A model generated the notes under the pieces. That model was not told the DNA's origin. It searched no databases and worked only from the letters and a program-made list of their open reading frames with translations. A stretch of 64,000 nt of DNA from Verrucomicrobiota bacterium (lineage in GTDB: Bacteria > Verrucomicrobiota > Kiritimatiellia > RFP12 > UBA1067), in contig JAHFSX010000016.1 of the NCBI GenBank assembly GCA_023269675.1, positions 1 through 64,000 on the forward strand. Direction: 5' to 3'. The translations under genes and the position numbers were made by a program. Shown piece after piece: positions 1 through 8,301 of this stretch (positions within the stretch are counted from its first letter, which is position 1; each line of letters starts with the position of its first letter).

Positions 1-353
1 CCTGGGACTGCGGCTATGCCCGCCCGACCAGCCGGATGCAGTACACGGCGGCCTCGTTCGCGCAGATGATCGTCCTGCTCTTCATCCGCGTGCTTCACCC
101 GCACGGCCGCCGGCCGCGCGTGGTCGGGCTCTTCCCGTTGCCGACGCACACGCACAGCCATGTGGACGACGCCGTGCTGGACCGGCTCCTGCTGCCCGCC
201 GGGCACCGCATCGAGGGCGGCCTCGCCTGGTTCCACCGCCTCCAGCGCGGCCTGACGCAACACTATGTGCTTTACGTCCTGCTGACCCTGCTCGCGCTGC
301 TCTGTACGCTGTTCCCGTTCAAGGCCTTTATCATCCAGTGGTTCGCGCGGTGA
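1..353 (+). CDS. C-terminal end of a HyfB-type antiporter-like membrane subunit (5' truncated)
   Basis: Only the last 117 residues lie in the window; the reading frame is open from base 3. The fragment begins WDCGYARP and continues RMQYT, then a VDDAVLDRLL segment and a terminal hydrophobic helix. The same tail, in the same order, ends the next gene (510-2492), so the two are tandem paralogs of the HyfB/HycC (NuoL-like) family, which forms ion-conducting subunits of membrane-bound hydrogenase-type complexes. With HyfF further on, the operon would hold at least three antiporter-like subunits. The family assignment rests on this paralogy; nothing is visible of the conducting core. Confidence 0.75.
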   Translation, partial: WDCGYARPTSRMQYTAASFAQMIVLLFIRVLHPHGRRPRVVGLFPLPTHTHSHVDDAVLDRLLLPAGHRIEGGLAWFHRLQRGLTQHYVLYVLLTLLALLCTLFPFKAFIIQWFAR

Positions 354-364
354 GGATGACGAGA

Positions 365-475
365 GGGATGACAGAAGTCAGAATTCAGAAGTCAGAATGG
401 GGCCGTCGCCGACACGTCGCGGATCAAGGCCGCCAGGTCTCGACTTCCGGATTCTGACGACTGGCTTCTGCCTTC
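365..475. repeat. Heptad-periodic inverted repeat between hyf genes
   Basis: The 156-base gap between the first two hyf genes is filled by an imperfect inverted repeat. The left arm (about 371-398) repeats the 7-mer CAGAAGT/CAGAATT four times; the right arm (about 447-475) is a degenerate reverse complement containing ATTCTGACGACTGGCTTCTG. No ORF with a ribosome-binding site is visible here. Confidence 0.7.
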
Positions 476-509
476 AAGCACCGTTGCCAAGAAGAGAGTT
501 TCGAAACCG

Positions 510-2492
510 ATGAATGTCATGTTTCTAATGTTGATGGCGGTTGTTTTGCTGGGCCTCAGCGGCGTGCCGGCCTGCCTGTTGTCGGCGCGTTCGGCCGTTG
601 GCCAGCGCGTGGCCGCCGCGCTCATGCTGGCGGGCAGCCTGCTGGGGCTGGCGGGCGTCGCGGCGGCCCTCTGCGCGGCCGAGGCGCCGTCGCTGAGCTG
701 GGCGTGGGGCTTTCAGCAGAGCCGCTTCGCGGTCGCGGCCGACCCGATCAGCGCCCTGTTTCTGCTGCCGGTGTTCATCGTGCCCGCGCTGGGTTCGGTC
801 TACGGGCTGGAGTATTGGAAGCAGGCCGAACATCCGGCGAACGGACGCCGTCTCGGCCTCGCCTACGGGATGCTCGCCGGCGCGATGGCGCTGGTCGTCA
901 TCGCGCGCGACGGCGTGCTCTTCCTGATCGCCTGGGAGGTGATGGCGCTGGCCGCCTACTTCGCGGCCACGGCGGAGGACGACAAGCCCGAGGTGCGCCG
1001 CGCGGGCTGGATCTACCTGATCGCCACGCACGTCGGCACGCTCTGCCTGCTCGCGCTGTTCGCCCGCTGGCGTCACGCGACCGGCGCGTTCGCGCTGGAA
1101 GCGGGCCAGGCCCTGCCGGCGGAGGCGGCGACGGCGCTCTTCCTGCTGGCGCTGATCGGGTTCGGCTTCAAGGCGGGGCTCATGCCGCTGCACGTCTGGC
1201 TCCCCGGCGCGCACGCCAACGCGCCCAGCCACGTGTCGGCGGTCATGTCGGGCGTGATGCTCAAGATGGGCATTTACGGCATCGTGCGGATGACCGCGCT
1301 GCTGCCGTCCGGCGCGGCGTGGTGGGGCCCGGCGCTGCTCACCGCCGGCGCGGTCTCCAGCGTCGCGGGCATCGCCTTCGCCATCGGCCAGCGCGACCTC
1401 AAGCGGATCCTGGCGTACAGCAGCATCGAGAACATCGGCATCATCGCGATGGGTCTGGGGCTCGCGCTCTTGGGGCGCTCGCTGGGCCATGCGGACTGGG
1501 TGCTGCTCGGGCTCGGCGGCGCGCTGCTGCACGTGTGGAACCACAGCCTGTTCAAGTCGCTGCTCTTTTTCAACGCGGGCGCGGTGATCCATGCCGCCCA
1601 CACGCGCGAGATCGACCAGATGGGCGGCCTGGCCAAGCAGCTGCCGCGCGTGATGGCGCTCTTCGCCGTGGGCGCGGTCGCGATCTGCGCGCTGCCGCCC
1701 CTGAACGGCTTCGCCGGCGAGTGGCTGCTCTACCTCGGGCTGTTCCGCACCATGGGCCTGGGGGCGGAGACCGGCGCGCCCGCGGCGGCGTTGGCGGCCG
1801 TGGCGCTGGCGATGACCGGCGCGCTGGCCGTGGCCTGCTTCGTGAAGGTGCTGGGCACGGTCTTCCTCGGCGCGCCGAGGCGCGCCGAGGCTCCTCACGC
1901 GCACGAGCCGGGGCCGGCGATGCTGGCGCCCATGCTGGTGCTGGCCTGCGGCTGCGTCGGCCTCGGCCTGTTCCCCCTGCTCGCGACGCCGCTGCTCGAG
2001 GCCGCCGTCCGGACCTGGTCGGCGCGGCCCGGCCCGATGTCGGTCGCGGCCGTGGTGCCGCTGCAAACCCTCACGGCGGCGGGCCTCGCGCTCGCGGGGC
2101 TCGTGGCGGTCCTGGCCCTGGTCCTGAAGCTGACGCGGCGCGCGGGGCGCGTCCGCGCGGGGCTCACGTGGGACTGCGGCTACGCGCGGCCGACCGGACG
2201 GATGCAGTACACCGGCTCCTCGCTCGGGGATTCGCTCGTCAACCTGACCTCCTTCCTGCTGTGGCCGAAAAAGTGCCGGACCGCCTTGCGCGGCTACTTC
2301 CCGCGCCCCTCCGCTTTCAAGAGCCTCGTGCCGGACACCGTGCTCGACCGGCTGGTGACGCCGCTGTTCCGCGCGACCGGCCGCCATCTGCCGCGGCTGC
2401 GCGTCTTGCAGCAGGGGCAGACGCACGTGTACGTGCTTTACATCCTGATCGTCATGATCGTGCTTCTCATCTGGGGAAACGTAGGGAGTTAA
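510..2492 (+). CDS. hyfB: HyfB-like proton-conducting membrane subunit (NuoL/M family)
   Basis: A 660-residue polytopic membrane protein of the proton-conducting membrane transporter family. Hallmarks are the helix with GFGFKAGLMPLHVWLPGAH, the following AHANAPSHVSAVMSGVMLK segment, and IGQRDLKRILAYSSIEN, which are the ion-channel helices of NuoL/HyfB-type subunits with their conserved lysines and histidines. In the family this subunit carries ions across the membrane, driven by electron flow through the peripheral arm. The C-terminal tail (WDCGYARPTGRMQYTG) is shared with the truncated gene just upstream. It lies in one rightward operon with hyfC, hyfE, hyfF, hyfG and the small-subunit gene. 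Confidence 0.9.
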   Translation: MNVMFLMLMAVVLLGLSGVPACLLSARSAVGQRVAAALMLAGSLLGLAGVAAALCAAEAPSLSWAWGFQQSRFAVAADPISALFLLPVFIVPALGSVYGLEYWKQAEHPANGRRLGLAYGMLAGAMALVVIARDGVLFLIAWEVMALAAYFAATAEDDKPEVRRAGWIYLIATHVGTLCLLALFARWRHATGAFALEAGQALPAEAATALFLLALIGFGFKAGLMPLHVWLPGAHANAPSHVSAVMSGVMLKMGIYGIVRMTALLPSGAAWWGPALLTAGAVSSVAGIAFAIGQRDLKRILAYSSIENIGIIAMGLGLALLGRSLGHADWVLLGLGGALLHVWNHSLFKSLLFFNAGAVIHAAHTREIDQMGGLAKQLPRVMALFAVGAVAICALPPLNGFAGEWLLYLGLFRTMGLGAETGAPAAALAAVALAMTGALAVACFVKVLGTVFLGAPRRAEAPHAHEPGPAMLAPMLVLACGCVGLGLFPLLATPLLEAAVRTWSARPGPMSVAAVVPLQTLTAAGLALAGLVAVLALVLKLTRRAGRVRAGLTWDCGYARPTGRMQYTGSSLGDSLVNLTSFLLWPKKCRTALRGYFPRPSAFKSLVPDTVLDRLVTPLFRATGRHLPRLRVLQQGQTHVYVLYILIVMIVLLIWGNVGS

Positions 2493-2496
2493 TAAT

Positions 2497-2614
2497 GACA
2501 GAAGACAGAGGACAGAAGAGAGAGGTCAGAAGCCAGAGGTCGGCACACCCCGGACTCCCCGCCTATGGGACTTCCTCTCACCCAGCCAGCCGGATTCTGG
2601 ATCTTTTCTGCCGG
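2497..2614. repeat. Heptad-periodic inverted repeat between hyfB and hyfC
   Basis: The left arm (2497-2551) is seven or more degenerate 7-mers of the type GACAGAA/GACAGAG/GTCAGAA; the right arm (about 2586-2614) contains CCGGATTCTGGATC and TTTTCTGCC, its imperfect reverse complement. It is built like the element at 365-475. It fills the only sizeable gap between hyfB and hyfC. Confidence 0.65.
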
Positions 2615-2628
2615 AGTAATAAAAACCC

Positions 2629-3537
2629 ATGATCAACATCCTCCTCCACATCGCGGTCCTGCTGCTGCTGCCGCCGCTGCTGCTGGGCGTGATCACCAAA
2701 ACCAAGGCGTGGTTCGGCGGGCGCGTGGGCGCGCCGCTGCTGCAGCCCTATTACGACCTCGTCAAGCTGATGCGGCGGGGCCTGGTGCTGAGCACCACCA
2801 CGACGTGGGTCTTCCGCGCCGGGCCGGTCGTCACGCTGGCCACGGTGCTGCTGGCCGGGCTGCTGATCCCGATCGGCGGCTTCGACGCGCCGATCGCCTT
2901 CACCGGCGACCTGATCCTCTTCGCCTACCTTTTCGGGCTGGCGCGCTTCTTCACCACCTCGGCGGCGCTGGACACCGGGTCAGCCTTCGAGGGCATGGGC
3001 TCGGCGCGCGAGGTGACCTTCGCCTGCCTCTCGGAGCCGGCGCTCTTCTTCGCCCTGATGGTGCTGGCCAAGGTGTCGGGCTCCCTCACGCTGACGGCCA
3101 TGCTGCACGGCCCCGCGAACACCTTTTCGGCGGACGTCGCCGCGCCGCTGGTGCTGATCTCGATCGGCCTCTTCATCGTGCTGCTGGCCGAGACCTGCCG
3201 CCTGCCCGTGGATGATCCGACCACGCATCTGGAGCTGACCATGATCCACGAAGCCATGGTGCTCGACCACGGCGGGCCGCTCCTCAGCGTGATTCTTTAC
3301 GCCGCGTCCATCAAGCTGCTCGTGCTCGGCACCGTGCTGCTGCATGTGATCGCGCCGTTCGAGTTCGGCAAGGCGTGGCTGGACTGGCCCTTGTATCTCG
3401 TGGAGATCCTGGGACTGGCGGGTATCATCGGCGTCTTGGAGTCGGTGATGGCGCGTCTGCAGATGCGGCACGTGCCCTATCTGCTGATCGGCGCGCTGCT
3501 CTTCTGCGGTTTCGGCTTCATCCTGCTGATAAGGTGA
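2629..3537 (+). CDS. hyfC: HyfC/HycD-like membrane subunit (NuoH family)
   Basis: A 302-residue integral membrane protein of the respiratory-chain NADH dehydrogenase subunit 1 (NuoH/HycD/HyfC) family, which links the peripheral electron-transfer arm to the ion-pumping subunits. Recognisable segments are GRVGAPLLQPYYDLVKLMRR near the N-terminus, SAFEGMGSAREVTFACLSEPALFF, and ETCRLPVDDPTTHLELTMIHE, the conserved acidic loop of this family. Length fits HycD/HyfC (about 300-315). It ends four bases before the hyfE start, so the two are very probably translated together. Confidence 0.9.
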   Translation: MINILLHIAVLLLLPPLLLGVITKTKAWFGGRVGAPLLQPYYDLVKLMRRGLVLSTTTTWVFRAGPVVTLATVLLAGLLIPIGGFDAPIAFTGDLILFAYLFGLARFFTTSAALDTGSAFEGMGSAREVTFACLSEPALFFALMVLAKVSGSLTLTAMLHGPANTFSADVAAPLVLISIGLFIVLLAETCRLPVDDPTTHLELTMIHEAMVLDHGGPLLSVILYAASIKLLVLGTVLLHVIAPFEFGKAWLDWPLYLVEILGLAGIIGVLESVMARLQMRHVPYLLIGALLFCGFGFILLIR

Positions 3538-3541
3538 TCTC

Positions 3542-4183
3542 ATGACCAATCTGCTAAACACCCTTCTCGTGATCGTCCTGATGCTCAACCTCTTCGCGCT
3601 GGGCACCAGCCGGATCGTCTCGGTCATCCGGACCGTGGCGGCCCAAGGCGCGCTGCTGAGCCTCCTGCCGCTCGTCCTGCACGACCATCTCACGCTCGCC
3701 GCAGCCCTGACCGTGGTCCCGGCCTTCGCGCTTAAAGGCGTCATCATTCCGGGCATGATGATCCACGCGCTGCGCGACGTCAAAATCAAGCGCGAGGTGG
3801 AGCCGCTGATCGGCCTGCAGCCTTCGGTGATCCTGGGCGCGCTGGCCACGGTCTTCGCGCTGCTCTTCGCCGACCAGCTGCCGCTGATCGAAGCGCACAG
3901 CGACGCGCTGCTTGTGCCCGCCTCCATCGCGACCGTCCTGACGGGCTTTATCCTGCTGATCACCCGCTTCAAGGCGCTCACGCAGGTCGTGGGGTACCTC
4001 GTGCTGGAGAACGGCATCTTCATTTTCGGCATGCTGCTGGTCGAGGCCATGCCGCTCGTCGTCGAGATGGGCGTGCTGCTGGATCTCTTCGTCGGCATTT
4101 TCGTGATCTGCATTATCGTCAACCAAATCAACCAGGCGTTCGCCTCGATGGACACGCGCCGGCTGGTTTCGCTGAAGGAGTAA
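3542..4183 (+). CDS. hyfE: HyfE-like membrane subunit (NuoK-like)
   Basis: A 213-residue, very hydrophobic protein resembling hydrogenase-4 component E, whose C-terminal part is NuoK-like. The KIKREVEPLIG segment and the later helix containing VVGYLVLENGIFIFG, with its membrane glutamate, are typical of HyfE. It would be a small ion-channel subunit of the membrane arm. The gene sits four bases after hyfC and three bases before hyfF, whose start is preceded by AAGGAG inside this gene. Confidence 0.85.
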   Translation: MTNLLNTLLVIVLMLNLFALGTSRIVSVIRTVAAQGALLSLLPLVLHDHLTLAAALTVVPAFALKGVIIPGMMIHALRDVKIKREVEPLIGLQPSVILGALATVFALLFADQLPLIEAHSDALLVPASIATVLTGFILLITRFKALTQVVGYLVLENGIFIFGMLLVEAMPLVVEMGVLLDLFVGIFVICIIVNQINQAFASMDTRRLVSLKE

Positions 4184-4186
4184 CCC

Positions 4187-5620
4187 ATGGCTTTCGCGAT
4201 GATCTTCTTGCCTATCCTGATGGCCGCCCTCTCGGCGGCGATCCCCTCGAACCGCCTGCGTCCGTGGCTGCTGCCCGTGACGGGTGTCGCGCATCTCGCG
4301 CTGACCCTCGTGACCCTGGCGCGCCCGGAACTGACGACCAGCGCGGCCTGGCTGGTGCTCGACCCGCTCGGGAAACTCATCCTGCTCGTGGTCAGCCTGC
4401 TCTTCTTCTTCTGTTCGTTCTACGCGGTGGGCTATCTCCACAACCGCGAGGAGCGGCCCAACCGCGTCTTCTGCGCCTGCCTCATGGCCTTTCTCGGCAT
4501 CATGAGCCTGGTCACCTGGGCGCACCACCTCGGCCTGATGTGGGTCGCCATCGAGGGCACCACCCTCGTGACCGCCCCGCTGATCTACTTCAACCACACC
4601 CAGCGCAGCATCGAAGCCACCTGGAAGTACCTGCTCGTCGGCTCGGTCGGCATCGCCCTCGCGCTGCTGGGGACCTTTTTCCTGGCCTACGCCTCGCTGC
4701 ACACGGGTCTCGAAGCCACCCTCACGCTCGAAGGCATCCTCGAACACGCGCCGAAGCTCTCCAAGCCCTGGCTGCACGCGGCGTTCGTGCTGCTGCTCGT
4801 GGGCTACGGCACCAAGATGGGGCTCGCCCCGATGCACTCGTGGAAACCCGACGCCTACGGTGAAGCCCCGGGCGTGGTCGGCGCCATGCTCGCCGGCGGC
4901 GTGACCAGCTGCGCGTTCCTCGCCCTCCTGCGCATCTACCAAATCTGTCAAGTGGCCGGCGAAGGCGCCTACGTCTCGCGCCTGCTGCTCTTCATGGGCC
5001 TGCTCTCCATGGCCGTCGCCAGCCTCTTCATGGTCGGCCAGCGCGACTTCAAGCGGATGCTGGCCTACTCCAGCGTGGAGCACATGGGCATCCTCGCGCT
5101 GGGCCTCGGCATCGGCGCGCCGGCGCTCTTCGGCACGCTGCTGCACGTCGTGACCAACGGCCTGACCAAGGGCGTGCTGTTCCTCTCGGCCGGCAACATC
5201 CACCGCGCCTACGGCAGCAAGAGCACCGAGCAGGTGTTCGGCGCGATGCGCCGCCTGCCGCTCTCCGGCACCCTCTTCCTCGTCGGCTTCCTGGCGATCA
5301 CGGGCTCGCCGCCCTTCGGCCCCTTCATCAGCGAGTTCTCGATCCTCAACGGCGCGTTCGATGCCGGACGCTTCGCCACGGGCGGCCTGTTCCTCTTCCT
5401 GCTGCTGGTGGTCTTCATCGGCATGGGCGCGACCGTGCTCAAGGTGGTGCAGGGCCGAGCGTCGGTCGAGGCCCGCAACACGCCCTACCGCGACAGCTTC
5501 CTCACCGGGGCGCCGATCGTGGGCCTCGCGCTCCTCGTCCTGCTCGTGGGCCTCTACATCCCAGCCCCGCTGACCGCGCTGATCCGCGACGCGGTCCTGT
5601 TCCTGGAGGGACAGCCATGA
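4187..5620 (+). CDS. hyfF: HyfF-like proton-conducting membrane subunit
   Basis: A 477-residue polytopic protein of the NuoL/M/N antiporter-like family, shorter than HyfB and matching HyfF in size. Diagnostic helices include GYGTKMGLAPMHSWKPDAYGEAP and MVGQRDFKRMLAYSSVEHMG, which hold the conserved membrane lysines and histidine. It provides a further ion path in the complex. Its stop overlaps the start of the large-subunit gene by 4 bases (ATGA), a sign of translational coupling. Confidence 0.9.
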   Translation: MAFAMIFLPILMAALSAAIPSNRLRPWLLPVTGVAHLALTLVTLARPELTTSAAWLVLDPLGKLILLVVSLLFFFCSFYAVGYLHNREERPNRVFCACLMAFLGIMSLVTWAHHLGLMWVAIEGTTLVTAPLIYFNHTQRSIEATWKYLLVGSVGIALALLGTFFLAYASLHTGLEATLTLEGILEHAPKLSKPWLHAAFVLLLVGYGTKMGLAPMHSWKPDAYGEAPGVVGAMLAGGVTSCAFLALLRIYQICQVAGEGAYVSRLLLFMGLLSMAVASLFMVGQRDFKRMLAYSSVEHMGILALGLGIGAPALFGTLLHVVTNGLTKGVLFLSAGNIHRAYGSKSTEQVFGAMRRLPLSGTLFLVGFLAITGSPPFGPFISEFSILNGAFDAGRFATGGLFLFLLLVVFIGMGATVLKVVQGRASVEARNTPYRDSFLTGAPIVGLALLVLLVGLYIPAPLTALIRDAVLFLEGQP

Positions 5621-7149
5621 ACGACTCCCGCCCCGAACTCGCGATGCTGGCCAACGGCCAGGCCGTCCATCGCGCCGCCATTCCCGTGCTCTCTTTCGAG
5701 GCCTTCAAACAGGCCATCCTCGACGGCGTGGCCGCGCGCCAGCGCGTGAGCGCGCTCTTCGGCGCCGCCTCGCCTCTGCCCGGCGCCACCCGCCTCTACG
5801 TCGTGCTCGCCGACGACGAGCAGAACCTGCTCTTCGCCGGCGCGACGGACGTCGAAGGGGACGCGTTCCCCTCGCTCACGCCGCGCTGCCCGCAGGTGCA
5901 CCTCTTCGAGCGCGAGATCGCCGAGCAGTTCGGCCTGCGCCCCGTCGGCCACCCGTGGTTCAAGCCGGTGCGCTACTGCCGCTCCTGGACCGGCCGCGAC
6001 GCGTGGGGCCGCCCGCCGGAACAGCCGATCCTGCCGGCCGTGGGCGACTTCTACCGCGTCGAAGGCGACCAGGTCCACGAGGTCGCGGTCGGCCCCGTGC
6101 ACGCGGGCGTCATCGAGCCCGGCCACTTCCGCTTCCAGTGCCACGGCGAACAGGTGTTCCACCTCGAGATCGCGCTGGGCTTCCAGCACCGCGGCGTGGA
6201 AGAGGCGCTGGTCGGCGGCCCCACCCCGCGCACCATCCACTATGCCGAGACGCTCTCCGGCGATTCGACCGTCGCGCACGCCACCTCCTATTGCCAGGTG
6301 GTCGAGGCGCTCGCGAGCTGCCAGGAGACCGCCCGCGCCCAGACCCTGCGCGGCGTCGCGCTGGAGCTGGAGCGGCTGGCCAACCACGTCGGCGACCTCG
6401 GCGCGCTGGCGGGCGACGTCGGCTTCCTGCCGACCGCCAGCTACTGCGGCCGCATCCGCGGCGACTTCCTCAACATGACCGCCCTGCTGTGCGGCAGCCG
6501 CTTCGGGCGCGGCCTGATCCGGCCGGGCGGCGTCGGCTTCGACATGGACGCCGAGCGCATCGCCGAGCTGGGCCGCCGCCTCGACGCGGGCGAAAAGGAC
6601 ACCACCGTGGCCGTGAACCTCCTCTGGAACACGCAGTCGGTCATGGCGCGCTTCGAAGACGCCGGCCCCCTGCCCCTCCACGTCGCCGCCGAGCTGGGCA
6701 CCGTCGGCCCCGTGGCGCGCGCCTCGGGCATCGAGCGCGACGTGCGGCGCGACCAGCCCTCGGGCATCTACTGCTTCTCGCACATCCCCGTCTCCACCTG
6801 CGAGACCGGCGACGTCGCCGCGCGCGCCTATCTGCGCTGGCTGGAGATTCAGCACTCCATCGGCTTCATCCGCGACCAGCTCCGGGCCCTGCCCACAGGC
6901 GCGGTCCGCGTGCCGGTCCGGGCGCTGGCCCCCGACAGCCTGGTCATCACCCTCAACGAGGGCTGGCGCGGCGAGGTCTGCCACGTGGCGCTCACCGACG
7001 CGCAGGGCCGCTTCTCGCGCTACAAGGTGGTGGACCCGTCTTTCCACAACTGGCCGGGGCTCGCCTACGCCCTGCGCAACCAGGAGATCTCGGACTTCCC
7101 GATCTGCAACAAGAGCTTCAACCTCTCCTACTGCGGACACGATCTATGA
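5617..7149 (+). CDS. HyfG-like large subunit (NuoC-NuoD fusion) without Ni-Fe cysteines; Ehr type
   Basis: A 510-residue protein combining an N-terminal NuoC-like domain (about 1-140) with a NuoD/[NiFe]-hydrogenase large-subunit domain. GFQHRGVEEAL marks the conserved entry to the active-site domain. In group 4 hydrogenases the next motif is ERICGIC-x3-H; here residues about 211-221 read ETLSGDSTVAH, so both cysteines are serines. The C-terminal DPCxxC motif is also gone: the protein ends NLSYCGHDL. It therefore cannot hold a canonical Ni-Fe centre. Large subunits lacking these cysteines define the energy-converting hydrogenase-related (Ehr) complexes. The substrate or quinone partner cannot be told from sequence. 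Confidence 0.88.
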   Translation: MNDSRPELAMLANGQAVHRAAIPVLSFEAFKQAILDGVAARQRVSALFGAASPLPGATRLYVVLADDEQNLLFAGATDVEGDAFPSLTPRCPQVHLFEREIAEQFGLRPVGHPWFKPVRYCRSWTGRDAWGRPPEQPILPAVGDFYRVEGDQVHEVAVGPVHAGVIEPGHFRFQCHGEQVFHLEIALGFQHRGVEEALVGGPTPRTIHYAETLSGDSTVAHATSYCQVVEALASCQETARAQTLRGVALELERLANHVGDLGALAGDVGFLPTASYCGRIRGDFLNMTALLCGSRFGRGLIRPGGVGFDMDAERIAELGRRLDAGEKDTTVAVNLLWNTQSVMARFEDAGPLPLHVAAELGTVGPVARASGIERDVRRDQPSGIYCFSHIPVSTCETGDVAARAYLRWLEIQHSIGFIRDQLRALPTGAVRVPVRALAPDSLVITLNEGWRGEVCHVALTDAQGRFSRYKVVDPSFHNWPGLAYALRNQEISDFPICNKSFNLSYCGHDL

Positions 7150-7262
7150 ATATCCAATATCCAACAAGGAACAACCAACCGATGAAAAGGTCTTTGTCCC
7201 CCTCCTTGAGCCTTGGATATTCCTTGTTGATGATTGGTTATTCTGACTCCTGTGAGGTTCCT
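7143..7262. repeat. Heptad-periodic inverted repeat between hyfG-like and small-subunit genes
   Basis: The left arm starts AATATCCAATATCCAACAAGG (7-mers AATATCC, AATATCC, AACAAGG, AACAACC) and the right arm contains GGATATTCCTTGTTGATGATTGG, whose reverse complement matches the left arm imperfectly. About 55 bases separate the arms. It is the same architecture as the repeats at 365-475 and 2497-2614 but with a different 7-mer. Confidence 0.75.
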
Positions 7263-7264
7263 CT

Positions 7265-8050
7265 ATGATCAAAGTGATTCTCGCCCGACTGCAACAGAAA
7301 CACCGCACGATGACCTATCCCGACGGCGCGCCGCCGCCGCTGCCGGACCGTTTCCGCGGACGCCCGGTGATCGACGCCGCCCTCTGCCCCGCAGGCTGCC
7401 GCGCCTGCGCGGACGCGTGCCCGACCGGCGCGCTCGATCCCGCCGACCCCGCCCGTATCGACCTGGGCAAGTGCCTCTTCTGCACCGACTGCGCGGACGC
7501 CTGCCCCCGGCAGGCCCTCACGCACTCCTCAAACTACCAGCTCGCGGCCCGTAGCCGCGCCGACCTGGTCGTCCCGCGCGGACAGCAGGCCGTGGAGGTC
7601 GCCGGCGCCGCGCTCGACGCGAAGCTCAAGAAGCTCTTCGGCCGCTCCCTGAAGCTGCGCCAGGTCAGCGCCGGCGGCTGCAACGCCTGCGAGGCCGACA
7701 GCAACGTGCTGAACACGGTCGGCTGGGACCTGAGCCGCTTCGGCATCCAGTTCGTGGCCTCGCCGCGCCACGCCGACGGCCTGCTCGTGACCGGGCCGGT
7801 GTCTCAGAACATGGCGCTCGCGCTCAAGAAGACCTACGACGCCGTATCGGATCCGCGCATCGTCATCGCGGTCGGCGCCTGCGCGATCTCCGGCGGCCCC
7901 TACATCGGCCACGCGCAGGTCAACAACGGCGCCGGCGCGGTCGTGCCGGTGGATCTCTTTGTGCCCGGCTGCCCGCCGCACCCGCTCACGATCCTCGACG
8001 GCCTGCTGCGCCTGATCGGCCGCATCGAGGACGGCACGCGCAAAAGCTAG
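7265..8050 (+). CDS. Ferredoxin-HyfI-type small subunit fusion of the Ehr complex
   Basis: A 261-residue electron-transfer subunit. Residues about 35-90 form a ferredoxin-like domain with two [4Fe-4S] motifs (CPAGCRACADACP and CLFCTDCADACP), the role of HyfH/HycF. Residues about 125-250 form a NuoB/HyfI-type domain with the four cysteines of the proximal cluster in GGCNACEAD, GACAISGG and VPGCPPHP. Fusing HyfH and HyfI in one chain is unusual for classical hydrogenase-4, where they are separate. The cluster ligands are intact although the neighbouring large subunit has lost its metal ligands, so electrons could still reach the interface between the two subunits. It is the last gene of the operon. 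Confidence 0.88.
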   Translation: MIKVILARLQQKHRTMTYPDGAPPPLPDRFRGRPVIDAALCPAGCRACADACPTGALDPADPARIDLGKCLFCTDCADACPRQALTHSSNYQLAARSRADLVVPRGQQAVEVAGAALDAKLKKLFGRSLKLRQVSAGGCNACEADSNVLNTVGWDLSRFGIQFVASPRHADGLLVTGPVSQNMALALKKTYDAVSDPRIVIAVGACAISGGPYIGHAQVNNGAGAVVPVDLFVPGCPPHPLTILDGLLRLIGRIEDGTRKS

Positions 8051-8096
8051 TGTAGTGTCTCCCTTAAACGGCTATACACGGGCTAGGGTTTGTTGT

Positions 8097-8152
8097 GCCG
8101 CCTTCAGGCGGAAACCGGCACAGGGATGTTTTGGGATTCCGCCTGAAGGCGG
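8097..8152. repeat. REP-like inverted repeat with CCGCCTTCAGGCGG cores
   Basis: GCCGCCTTCAGGCGGAA (8097-8113) is matched by its reverse complement at 8137-8152, and each arm is itself a near palindrome. It lies in the 251-base gap after the Ehr operon. It resembles in design the element at 9618-9735, where the core is CCGGCTTTAGCCGG. The hairpin could terminate the operon, but no T-tract follows. Confidence 0.7.
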
Positions 8153-8301
8153 TACCACGAACGTGTTCCAACCACAAAGCAAAAAAGAAACTGTCTAGTT
8201 CTCTGTGGGGCACGACACTGGCGATATTAAAGATCAGAGCGAATTCGTGAGGCAGACGTCACGCGAGTGACCGGGTCTGTTCGCACAAAAGGGGGCGAGC
8301 C

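Noticed and set aside
525..2426. Long leftward ORF opposite hyfB (633 codons)
   Set aside because: It is Arg/His/Gln-rich with no hydrophobic or domain pattern, the usual shadow of a GC-rich gene; the plus-strand product is a clear HyfB.
5617..7149. Functional [NiFe] hydrogenase
   Set aside because: Both CxxC motifs that bind the Ni-Fe centre are missing.
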